Shown here: piece by piece, positions 31,075 to 36,691 of the stretch
Layout: each line of letters begins with the position of its first letter
Position numbering within the stretch: the stretch's first letter is position 1
Source: Prevotella sp.
Lineage (GTDB): Bacteria; Bacteroidota; Bacteroidia; Bacteroidales; Bacteroidaceae
DNA length: 36,691 bases
Reading direction: 5' to 3'
Assembly (NCBI GenBank): GCA_017417465.1
Contig: JAFPZD010000165.1
Span: 1-36,691, forward strand
Translations under genes and position numbers: made by a program
Notes under the pieces: generated by a model
The model's input: the letters and a program-made list of their open reading frames with translations, nothing else
Told to the model about the DNA's origin: nothing
Databases searched by the model: none

Positions 31075-31136
31075 AGGTTGTCTATTGCACTTTACTTGAC
31101 AAAAGGAATAGCACCTTGGATATCGTGAAATAAAAG

Positions 31137-31175
31137 AACAAGCGATGTAGCCCAAAAGTCACATCGCTTGTTTCT
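31137..31175. terminator. Hairpin after the hipA fragment
   Basis: AACAAGCGATGT (31137-31148) pairs with ACATCGCTTGTT (31161-31172), then TTTCTT. It can serve both strands. Confidence 0.75.
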
Positions 31176-31310
31176 TAGTATTCATCCTCGTTGAAAACTT
31201 GGTTCCCGACGATTATATACTGATTTTTCAATTACTTGCATCAGGAGTTCAACATCGTCGTCCTTGAGGGCGCGGGCGAATGATAGTGCCCATGAAGTGG
31301 CTTATCATGA
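31174..31310 (-). pseudogene. Minus-strand C-terminal remnant, copy 1 of three
   Basis: On the minus strand the sequence reads ALSFARALKDDDVELLMQVIE and, after a one-base slip, GNQVFNEDEY then stop (31174-31200). The ending NQVFNEDEY* is shared by copies at about 34895 and 35911, each just beyond a terminator. It looks like the tail of a repeated gene family, now broken. Function not recognised. Confidence 0.5.
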
Positions 31311-31402
31311 AGAATTGGAAGAACGGCAAGGTGGTCTATGACAAAAGAGAGGATGAAGAACATGACGCCCAAGCAAGTGAGGAGCTTCTTTCAAAAAAGT
31401 AG
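31292..31402 (+). other. Small open frame of uncertain status
   Basis: It reads MKWLIMKNWKNGKVVYDKREDEEHD to a stop at 31400-31402 (36 codons). The composition looks coding, but it may be the tail of a lost gene. It ends about 60 bases before the sigma-factor start. Confidence 0.3.
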
Positions 31403-31461
31403 AGAAATAGTGCAATATTTCTCCATTTTGTGTGTATATTAGAATAGGAAGAAAAATAAAA

Positions 31462-32001
31462 ATGGAGAAAGAAGCATACAGACTCATCGACGACCTGCGG
31501 CGCAGAGAGAGGACAGCCCAAGAGCGGCTGCTCACTTTGTACGGCCAGATGGTTTTCCGCCAAGTGTCGCGCATCGTGACACGACTGGAGGATGCCGAGG
31601 AAGTCTACCAGGATGTGTTTGTCAAGGCGCTCCATAAGATAGACACGTATGATGACCATCAGGCAACGCTCGCCACATGGCTCAGTCGTATAGCCTACAA
31701 TGAGTCGCTCAACTTTGTCCGCGGCAAAAAGCCAAACATCGTCTACATGGACGACCGTGACACAAGCTTCGACACATGGGAGGCTCCCGATGATGCTCCG
31801 CCTGACGAACAGACCATCGAGCAGCTGGAACAGGCCCTGGCGATGCTTCCGCCCCACGAGCAGGCCATCGTGAGCATGTTCTACTACGACAATCAGAGCC
31901 TTGCCGACATTGCATACGTCACAGGCTCCATTCCTTCTACCGTCGGCTCTCAGCTGAGCCGTATCCGCAAGAAACTCTACCGAATCATCAAAACGCTCTG
32001 A
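31462..32001 (+). CDS. ECF-type RNA polymerase sigma factor
   Basis: A protein of 179 residues. Region 2 is seen as YGQMVFRQVSRIVTRLEDAEEVYQDVFVKALHKIDTY with the DAEEVYQDVF core and WLSRIAYNESLNFVRG; region 4 as LPPHEQAIVSMFYYDNQSLADIAYVTGSIPSTVGSQLSRIRKKL. The start is set at 31462, 11 bases after AGGAAG; an in-frame ATG 30 bases upstream gives a less likely basic extension. It is 3 bases ahead of a membrane protein that looks like its anti-sigma factor, the common arrangement. Its targets probably include the two genes that follow. Confidence 0.9.
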   Translation: MEKEAYRLIDDLRRRERTAQERLLTLYGQMVFRQVSRIVTRLEDAEEVYQDVFVKALHKIDTYDDHQATLATWLSRIAYNESLNFVRGKKPNIVYMDDRDTSFDTWEAPDDAPPDEQTIEQLEQALAMLPPHEQAIVSMFYYDNQSLADIAYVTGSIPSTVGSQLSRIRKKLYRIIKTL

Positions 32002-32004
32002 GTA

Positions 32005-33102
32005 ATGAACGACGTAAAAAACGACAAGAACCTGCACGAAGCCGTCAGCCGACGAGAACAACAGCTGCCGGCATTGCCCGATAATCTGAATGAAAGGGTG
32101 ATGAAGAGACTCGTAGAAACCGAAACGGCTCCAAAGCCTCGCCGGCTGTGGCGCTATGCCGACGTAGCCGTCGCTGTCGCCAGTATTGCCCTGCTGGTCG
32201 TGTTTCATTTGGAAAAGCAGCAGAGTCCGAAGGAACCCATCGTGGCACAAGCGATAGAAAAGGAGGCCCCCTCCGAACCTCCCCGAGGGGAGGCTTCCCC
32301 CCTCCCTTTAGAGGGGTCGGGGGAGGCTTCGGGGGAGGAGGTTGAGCAGCCAAAGGAAAAGCCTGTAACGAAAGTCAGCGAGGATGCGCCTCAGTCAACA
32401 GAGCCGACATCGACGGAAGGAGTCAGCCCCCTCCAAGCTCCCCCAAAAGGGGAGGCTCCCCCTCTTTGGGAGGGGGCGGGGGGAGAGGCTGAGCCTTTCT
32501 TCCTTACCTCCACATCCTATATGGTCACGCATAGGAGTTACAGAGACGGCCTCGTCGACATTATTGCTACTGATGATAGCGATAACAACGGTCTGAATCT
32601 GTATTCCGTCAAAGACAAGGGCGAGATGCCTGAGGGATGGACGGAATTAAGGAACTGGAGTAATGGCCAAAATACCCGTCGTAAGCTAACGAAAAAGGAA
32701 AAAACACAGGTTGCAGTAGCTGGTGCCATTGCTGCCCGGCAATGGCATATCGAGATCAGTTCGATGACCACCATGCGCTATGGTTCGCGAACCGTGACCC
32801 CCGATTTCTACTTGGAACTGAGAGGCGATACGTTGCGCAGTTATTTGCCCTATCTGGGACAGGCCCAGGTGTCGCCGACACTCTCCCCGTCGATAGGCTT
32901 GAACTTCGAAGAGCCTGTGCTGAGCTACAATGATAGCAAGCCCAAGTCGAATAAGTACACTCAGATTGACATTGACGTGAGGACCCGTGAGGACTCCTAC
33001 AACTATGTGATTGAAATATACGACAACGGTCAAGCGTATATCCGTGTTCGGTCGATGAACCGCGACCCCATCAGCTTCGATGGCACATTGGAAATCGAAT
33101 AA
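32005..33102 (+). CDS. Probable anti-sigma membrane protein with DUF4251-like C-terminal domain
   Basis: A protein of 365 residues. The N-terminal cytoplasmic part (about 1-50, with LPDNLNERVMKRLVE) is of the short kind found on Bacteroidetes anti-sigma factors. One membrane segment follows (VAVAVASIALLVVF, about 54-68). A long, low-complexity linker (about 75-165) is largely translated palindromic repeat. The periplasmic C-terminal domain (about 230-365, with AARQWHIEISSMTTMRYGSR, LRGDTLRSYLPYLGQA and the closing SFDGTLEI) matches DUF4251 proteins. It presumably holds the sigma factor at the membrane and releases it on a signal sensed outside. The gap to sigma is 3 bases. Confidence 0.75.
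   Translation: MNDVKNDKNLHEAVSRREQQLPALPDNLNERVMKRLVETETAPKPRRLWRYADVAVAVASIALLVVFHLEKQQSPKEPIVAQAIEKEAPSEPPRGEASPLPLEGSGEASGEEVEQPKEKPVTKVSEDAPQSTEPTSTEGVSPLQAPPKGEAPPLWEGAGGEAEPFFLTSTSYMVTHRSYRDGLVDIIATDDSDNNGLNLYSVKDKGEMPEGWTELRNWSNGQNTRRKLTKKEKTQVAVAGAIAARQWHIEISSMTTMRYGSRTVTPDFYLELRGDTLRSYLPYLGQAQVSPTLSPSIGLNFEEPVLSYNDSKPKSNKYTQIDIDVRTREDSYNYVIEIYDNGQAYIRVRSMNRDPISFDGTLEIE
32266..32490. repeat. Two GC-rich palindromic repeats inside the anti-sigma gene
   Basis: 32266-32338 and 32426-32490 are made of CCCCCTCC..., AGGGGAGGCT, CCCTTTAGAGGGG and similar pieces, as in intergenic C-run/G-run palindromes (compare 3934-3996). They are translated in frame as Pro/Gly/Glu-rich linker (for example PPRGEASPLPLEGSGEASG and PPKGEAPPLWEGAGGEAE). 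Confidence 0.8.
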
Positions 33103-33121
33103 CCCAAAAACCAACCGACCT

Positions 33122-34495
33122 ATGAAAAAAATACTTACCATCATTGTGCTGGCACTCATCGCCAATCTCGCCATAGCTCAGAAAAGCATCACCTTCGTGG
33201 TTGACGAGAATCTCGCGCCGATAGAAGAGTCGAATAAATATCTTTTTGATGGCGAGAGGCTAGTCAACTCCATCCTCTACGACGAGAACATTCCCAAAGA
33301 GGCTTACCATATCGTAGCCACCAGCTTTGCCGATGCCCAGTGTATGAAAAGCATGGGCAAGGATGCTTTCTACCGGTGCATCGTGCATGCATATGCTAAC
33401 CACAAGTCAATAACGCTTTCACCCGACATGATTTGGTTGCTCATCAGTCAGGGCTTTGCCCGCTATGTCAATGCACATTCTGAGGAACTGCGTCCGCTGT
33501 TGGTCAGCCATACGGGAAAGATTAACTTGGCCATCGAGACGCAGAAGGATTTATTCTCGGGCGATGCCGACTGGCCTAAGCTGATAGACGACTTTGCCTC
33601 ACAGATAGGTCGCTACACCAAGGACGACATTGCCAAGACCATCACCACCGACTTCTCGACGACCAGCCAAGTGGAGCGCGTCGCCTCGCAAATTACGTTG
33701 ATGGAGAGCGTGAAGTCCTATTTCGAATACATTGTCTATTACGTTGCCTGCGGCATCCCCAGCATCACGCTGGAGGGGACGCCCAGTGACTGGCAGCTCG
33801 TGCTCGAAAAGACCCGGCGGCTGGAGGCTTACGGCCTCGGCCAATGGGCGAAGAGCCTGGAACCGATACTCAAGGAGTTCGTCCGCGCCGCTGAAGGGAA
33901 TCCAAAGCAGAGCTTCTGGCAGAGCATGGTGAAGAAGCACAAAGTAAACAAACTGAAGTACGGGGGATGTAGTTCAGAAAAACCGACTAAGCTTGACGGT
34001 TGGCTGCTGAAATTTTTCCCCGACGAGAACGGACGGACGCTCGACCGCGTGCCCACTACGAAGGACATGCCGTCGGAGCGTGTGCGCGTTGGCTTCAAGT
34101 ACCGCATCTTCGACCCTGAGCAGGGCACCGTCATGAGCGAGACGCCCATGGAACTTTGGGCAGGATTCATCGGTGCCGAGGAGGACACCATCACCAACAG
34201 GCTCACGCCGAAAATAGGCTGGCTGGTGCGGCAGACGGAAAGCGACGACGACGTGCTGAATGACATGAAGAAGAAGAATGACGGTTGGGGTATCGAACTC
34301 CGCGTGAATGAGGTGCCCGAAGTGCTGTCCCGTTTGGAGCACATCAAGCGTCTTAATCTCGTCTTCACCGACGACGTAGTGCTGCCCGACTGGTTCTACA
34401 ACCTACAGATTGACAACCTGAGAATAGAAGGCAAACTGACCGACGATGTGAAAGCTCACATCCTAGAACACTTCCCAAAAGCATCAATCAAGTAA
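33122..34495 (+). CDS. DUF4419-domain protein, secreted
   Basis: A protein of 457 residues. I start it at 33122 because MKKILTIIVLALIANLAIAQ is a clean signal peptide; an in-frame ATG at 33080 lies inside the previous gene. The body matches DUF4419: FYRCIVHAYANHKSITLSPDMIWLLISQGFARYVNAH, then the middle with YFEYIVYYVACGIPSITLEGTPSDWQ, then WLLKFFPD, and GFKYRIFD..ELWAGFIGAEED. DUF4419 proteins occur in bacteria and fungi and have no established function that I know. It is 19 bases after the anti-sigma gene and is likely in the same operon, so it may be an output of the sigma factor. Confidence 0.75.
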   Translation: MKKILTIIVLALIANLAIAQKSITFVVDENLAPIEESNKYLFDGERLVNSILYDENIPKEAYHIVATSFADAQCMKSMGKDAFYRCIVHAYANHKSITLSPDMIWLLISQGFARYVNAHSEELRPLLVSHTGKINLAIETQKDLFSGDADWPKLIDDFASQIGRYTKDDIAKTITTDFSTTSQVERVASQITLMESVKSYFEYIVYYVACGIPSITLEGTPSDWQLVLEKTRRLEAYGLGQWAKSLEPILKEFVRAAEGNPKQSFWQSMVKKHKVNKLKYGGCSSEKPTKLDGWLLKFFPDENGRTLDRVPTTKDMPSERVRVGFKYRIFDPEQGTVMSETPMELWAGFIGAEEDTITNRLTPKIGWLVRQTESDDDVLNDMKKKNDGWGIELRVNEVPEVLSRLEHIKRLNLVFTDDVVLPDWFYNLQIDNLRIEGKLTDDVKAHILEHFPKASIK

Positions 34496-34505
34496 ATGAG
34501 GACAG

Positions 34506-34586
34506 TCCATCCGTGAGGTCGCTCGCGGTTTCAACTTCTACGCCACTCATCCATTCTTCTACGTTATCCGCGAGACCCATTTCTAG
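34506..34586 (+). pseudogene. Serpin C-terminal remnant
   Basis: The frame reads REVARGFNFYATHPFFYVIRETHF then stop. It matches the end of serpins (the conserved 'F.a.HPF.f.I.e' strand just after the reactive loop). A stop lies directly upstream, so only a tail survives. The usual serpin has about 380-420 residues. Confidence 0.55.
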
Positions 34587-34862
34587 ATTGAGTAAAATTC
34601 CGGATGCTTTTTTCAGCACCTTTTCTTGACATCTTCTCCTATTTCACTCCTATACTCCAGAGTAAGCATTGTTTGAGAAACTTGGGTAAATTATAAAAGG
34701 TGGGCACAGCGAGACTGTACACTACAACCTCATCCTTGCTAATGTTTATAAGCGCGGAATACAAAAAGTGGAGTTCACAATATAGAAAATCACCCCTTGA
34801 AGGCACAATTATTGGCATTAGTGATGTTTTCTTGTCGCATTGGCTTGAACGCTTATAAACAG
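34587..34862. other. Gene-free stretch after the serpin tail
   Basis: A 79-codon minus-strand frame (34639-34878) is open, but it starts inside the terminator below and has no ribosome site. I see nothing else. Confidence 0.45.
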
Positions 34863-34892
34863 AAAAAGTGGCATCCATGTGCCACTTTTTTA
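34863..34892. terminator. Hairpin AAAAAGTGGCA / TGCCACTTTTT
   Basis: Arms 34863-34873 and 34880-34890 are perfectly complementary with a 6-base loop and T-run; it works in either direction. Confidence 0.85.
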
Positions 34893-34894
34893 GT

Positions 34895-35050
34895 CTTAAT
34901 ACTCATCCTCGTTGAAAACTTGTTTTCAAGCTCTTTTATATTGACTATCAGCTATTTGAGCCATAATTAACTATTTTTATCCAAATAAACCGCACCATCA
35001 GAGGCGATGTAGAACTATTATAAAGCAAATTGGACAAACAAACCATGAAT
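34895..35050. repeat. Dispersed repeat, copy 2 (with minus-strand NEDEY tail)
   Basis: From TAATACTCATCCTCGTTGAAAACTTG to GGACAAACAAACC it is similar over its length to 35911-36066. On the minus strand it holds two short peptide ends: ASDGAVYLDKNS* and NEDEY*. It shares the first part with 31174-31310. Confidence 0.65.
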
Positions 35051-35082
35051 CGCATAATAATTCATAAAAAGCGATGTGTTTT

Positions 35083-35114
35083 TGCTCTATTTTTCATTAT
35101 TTATTGTACCTTTG
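35083..35114 (+). promoter_or_regulatory. Strong promoter ahead of a structured RNA
   Basis: TTTG (35083-35086), 20 bases, TACCTTTG (35107-35114). The next start codon is 328 bases on, an unusually long leader. Confidence 0.8.
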
Positions 35115-35120
35115 CATTTG

Positions 35121-35352
35121 GATTCCACAGATAAAGCGGTCTCCAAAGACATTATGTGCTAAAAGACATGGCATTCGCTATCTCATTCGAAGACCTCGAA
35201 ATGTAGGAAGTTTCAAGGAATAATAGTCAGAGAATAGATTAAGTGAACGTTCACGCAATAGCGTGGGCGGAACTTATCTGACTATTATGGTACTTTCTAC
35301 AGCCACGAGGGAAAGATAAAGGACGTTCACGCTTCCTTTATGCCCGAATGTC
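35121..35352 (+). ncRNA. Candidate structured RNA (long imperfect hairpin)
   Basis: A chain of nested pairings: GACAT and GGC (35165-35172) with GCC (35342-35344) and ATGTC (35348-35352); TATCT (35179-35183) with AGATA (35314-35318); CCTCG (35194-35198) with CGAGG (35306-35310); TGTAGGAAG (35202-35210) with CTTTCTACA (35293-35301, one G-U); ATAATAGTCAGA (35220-35231) with TCTGACTATTAT (35277-35288); TAAGT (35240-35244) with ACTTA (35272-35276); CACGC (35252-35256) with GCGTG (35261-35265). A side hairpin AAAGGA/TCCTTT (35318-35339) sits on the 3' strand. This single long arm with a side hairpin near its base is reminiscent of 6S RNA, but I cannot confirm that. It may also be a leader of the lipoprotein gene 90 bases on. 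Confidence 0.65.
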
Positions 35353-35442
35353 AGGAAAATTTAACATCAGGTGATGCAAGGTTTTCTGCATTTGCCGTTT
35401 AATAGAATGAAACATTATAGTAAACTTAAACACGCAACAGAA

Positions 35443-35808
35443 ATGAAGAATTTAAAAATCTGGAGACTCGCATTTGTGATGTGCGCTGCCATACTCTCCC
35501 TCGCCTCTTGCGGCAGCGACGATGAAAGTTATTCAATTTATTCTTTTGGTCTTACATCAGCTATAAACGGCAACAATTCCGAGATAGAGACTATTGAATT
35601 TGCATATTCTGATGCCTACAAGATGAACAAAATCAATTTTAATTCACAATTTTTTGCCCCAGGAACTTCAAAAGACTTAATACTCAAATCTTGCAAACAA
35701 GCAGAAAATGCCATTTTCACATCGTCGATAAAATTTGAAGGACGTTATGTGTATGAAGTAAAATCCAAGGATGAAGTTCTATATCAGAAAGTATATGGAA
35801 CCAGATAA
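35443..35808 (+). CDS. Small lipoprotein of unknown function
   Basis: A protein of 121 residues, starting at the ATG at 35443 (MKNLKIWRLAF), where the signal peptide is clean; upstream ATGs give an unlikely basic extension. The lipobox LASC puts lipid on Cys23, followed by GSDDE, favouring surface display. The mature part of about 98 residues has a beta-rich pattern (IETIEFAYSDAYKMNKINF, IFTSSIKFEGRYVYEVKS). No family recognised. The gene is AT-rich compared with region 1. A long hairpin terminator follows. Confidence 0.75.
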   Translation: MKNLKIWRLAFVMCAAILSLASCGSDDESYSIYSFGLTSAINGNNSEIETIEFAYSDAYKMNKINFNSQFFAPGTSKDLILKSCKQAENAIFTSSIKFEGRYVYEVKSKDEVLYQKVYGTR

Positions 35809-35831
35809 CAGAATAAAAATGAAACGATACA

Positions 35832-35897
35832 GATTATAAAACATCAGCGAGACAAGCAAATCTTTATTTGTTTATCTCGCTGATGTTTTATAATCTT
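35832..35897. terminator. 30-bp-arm hairpin terminator
   Basis: Left arm 35832-35861 and right arm 35866-35895 pair over 30 positions with two mismatches and a 4-base loop. It follows the lipoprotein stop by 23 bases. Confidence 0.85.
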
Positions 35898-35910
35898 CTA
35901 GTAGACTCTT

Positions 35911-36066
35911 TGACTAATACTCATCCTCGTTGAAAACTTGGTTTCCGAGGAATCTATCCTGATTTTCAATCACTTGCACTATTCCTAACTATTTTTAGCC
36001 AAATAAACTGCACCATCAGAGGCGATGTGAAGCGATTGCATGGCAAGTTGGACAAACAAACAACAT
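35911..36066. repeat. Dispersed repeat, copy 3
   Basis: Similar to 34895-35050. On the minus strand it reads FVQLAMQSLHIASDGAVYLAKNS* and then VQVIENQDRFLGNQVFNEDEY*, two peptide ends that recur in the other copies. Confidence 0.65.
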
Positions 36067-36079
36067 GCATTACAGTAAA

Positions 36080-36200
36080 TCATTTGGGTAGGAATCTTCC
36101 GAGGTGGTTGGCTATCTCCTGGATAGTCATCTGAAGGTGATGGCGCAGCAGTGACTTGGCTTGGATAACAACGTAGCTGTAGTTGTTATTACATTGTCTG
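36080..36200 (-). pseudogene. AraC-type helix-turn-helix remnant
   Basis: On the minus strand the frame reads NNYSYVVIQAKSLLRHHLQMTIQEIANHLG and then leaves the family (RFLPK, stop at 36080). The pattern 'I..AK.LL......tI.eIA..LG' is the first helix-turn-helix of AraC regulators. The second half and all the N-terminal domain are missing. Its upstream end overlaps the end of the outer-membrane gene below. Confidence 0.55.
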
Positions 36201-36691
36201 TAGTTTTACTCCTATTGACAAGCCGACGATGTCTTTCAGCGGGATGCTGCAGTCCTGGAACTTGGCGCGGATATAGAGGTCGCAGGAACTGACTTCGTAG
36301 AACAGACAGATGCTCTTGGCATACTTGCGGCGGTTGCGGGGGATGTCCCACGTGATGCGTTGGCCGAAGGCTACATTCAGGCGGAACTTGGTGGACATGA
36401 ATTCGTAATAATTGTCGGGATAGCGCCCTGGCTGCGACTTCCAGAACTCGTGGCCATAGACGGTGTTCACGTAGAGGCTGGCAGTGAGCGGGTTCAGTGA
36501 CCAGCCATGCCTCAGGAAATCATCTGATGTATCTTGCGAGGCTGACAGACGCACGTTCCAGGGGATGTAGTTCTCTTTCAAGGTCATCGTCAGTTTGCCA
36601 CGCGTGCTCTGATGCTTAGGGATGTAGCCGAAGAGCAGATTTGTCTCCCAATGCCCGTGGCCATAGCCCCAACCGGCACCCACTGACAACA
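36189..36691 (-). CDS. Outer-membrane beta-barrel-like protein, C-terminal part
   Basis: At least 167 codons of a minus-strand gene cut by the right edge; the first codon in the window is not a real start. The sequence alternates polar and hydrophobic/aromatic residues (WETNLLFGYIPKH, LTMTLKENYIPWNV, TASLYVNTVYGHEFW, KFRLNVAFGQRI, SICLFYEVSSCDLYIRAKF), like barrel strands, and GWGYGHGHWETN suggests a periplasmic turn. Its last strand reads IVGLSIGVKLQTM. No family recognised. The end overlaps the AraC-type remnant. Confidence 0.6.
   Translation of the reverse strand, partial: LSVGAGWGYGHGHWETNLLFGYIPKHQSTRGKLTMTLKENYIPWNVRLSASQDTSDDFLRHGWSLNPLTASLYVNTVYGHEFWKSQPGRYPDNYYEFMSTKFRLNVAFGQRITWDIPRNRRKYAKSICLFYEVSSCDLYIRAKFQDCSIPLKDIVGLSIGVKLQTM

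Noticed and set aside
34639-34878. 79-codon minus-strand frame
   Set aside because: Its start falls in the terminator hairpin and it has no ribosome site or recognisable pattern. It might be a decayed gene, but I cannot support it.
35121-35352. tmRNA, RNase P RNA or SRP RNA
   Set aside because: None of their conserved core sequences is visible; the fold is a single long arm instead.

Overview
The window comes from a Bacteroidales genome, most likely Prevotella or a close relative. The evidence is a SusC/SusD pair, lipoproteins with acidic residues after the lipobox cysteine, Bacteroidetes promoters (a TTTG -33 box and a TAnnTTTG -7 box in front of many transcription units), and Prevotella-style C-terminal tails on secreted proteins. 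I see no rRNA or tRNA. The sequence stops inside a gene at both ends.

Region 1 (1-15.5 kb) is a polysaccharide utilisation locus with a pectin flavour. It holds a divergent GH43-like start, a GH2 enzyme, a secreted protein, a DUF4957/DUF5123-like beta-helix lipoprotein, SusC, an unusually long SusD, and a PL1-type pectate lyase. The 5.6-12.9 kb block is strikingly GC-rich. The gaps at 2.9-4.2 kb and 12.9-13.7 kb contain no genes but are full of structure: tandem arrays with 20-22 bp periods, long hairpins whose arms are made of 9-nt units, and a 145-bp nested palindrome.

Region 2 (15.5-25.9 kb) is a sugar-catabolism block. A forward run encodes a split transketolase (two subunits), a FGGY kinase, an Asp/Glu-racemase-fold protein and an MFS symporter. 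It follows the pectate lyase with no new recognisable promoter. Converging on it is a reverse unit with a beta-keto-acid cleavage enzyme (BKACE, DUF849) and a DUF1537 kinase. Divergent from that unit, with facing promoters, lie a fucose-isomerase-like protein and an L-galactose/L-fucose-dehydrogenase-like aldo/keto reductase. Isomerase, FGGY kinase and split transketolase match the logic of the known D-apiose/apulose route. The DUF1537 + BKACE + racemase arm does not match any pathway I know and is the best candidate for something undescribed.

Region 3 (25.9-31.4 kb) is a patchwork: DinD, a frameshifted remnant of a secreted protein with another 22-bp array, a D-lactate-dehydrogenase-like enzyme, a frameshifted small gene, a membrane protein paired with a winged-helix regulator, and a HipB-like antitoxin with its HipA partner reduced to about 29 codons.

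Region 4 (31.4-36.7 kb) carries an ECF sigma factor, its probable membrane anti-sigma protein (fused to a DUF4251-like domain and carrying translated GC-rich palindromic repeats), a DUF4419 protein, a serpin tail remnant, and a strong promoter followed by a long, well-paired RNA fold (candidate ncRNA or leader) ahead of a small lipoprotein. An AraC-type HTH remnant and the C-terminal part of an outer-membrane protein end the window. All functional names rest on reading motifs and overall resemblance by eye; no database search was run.
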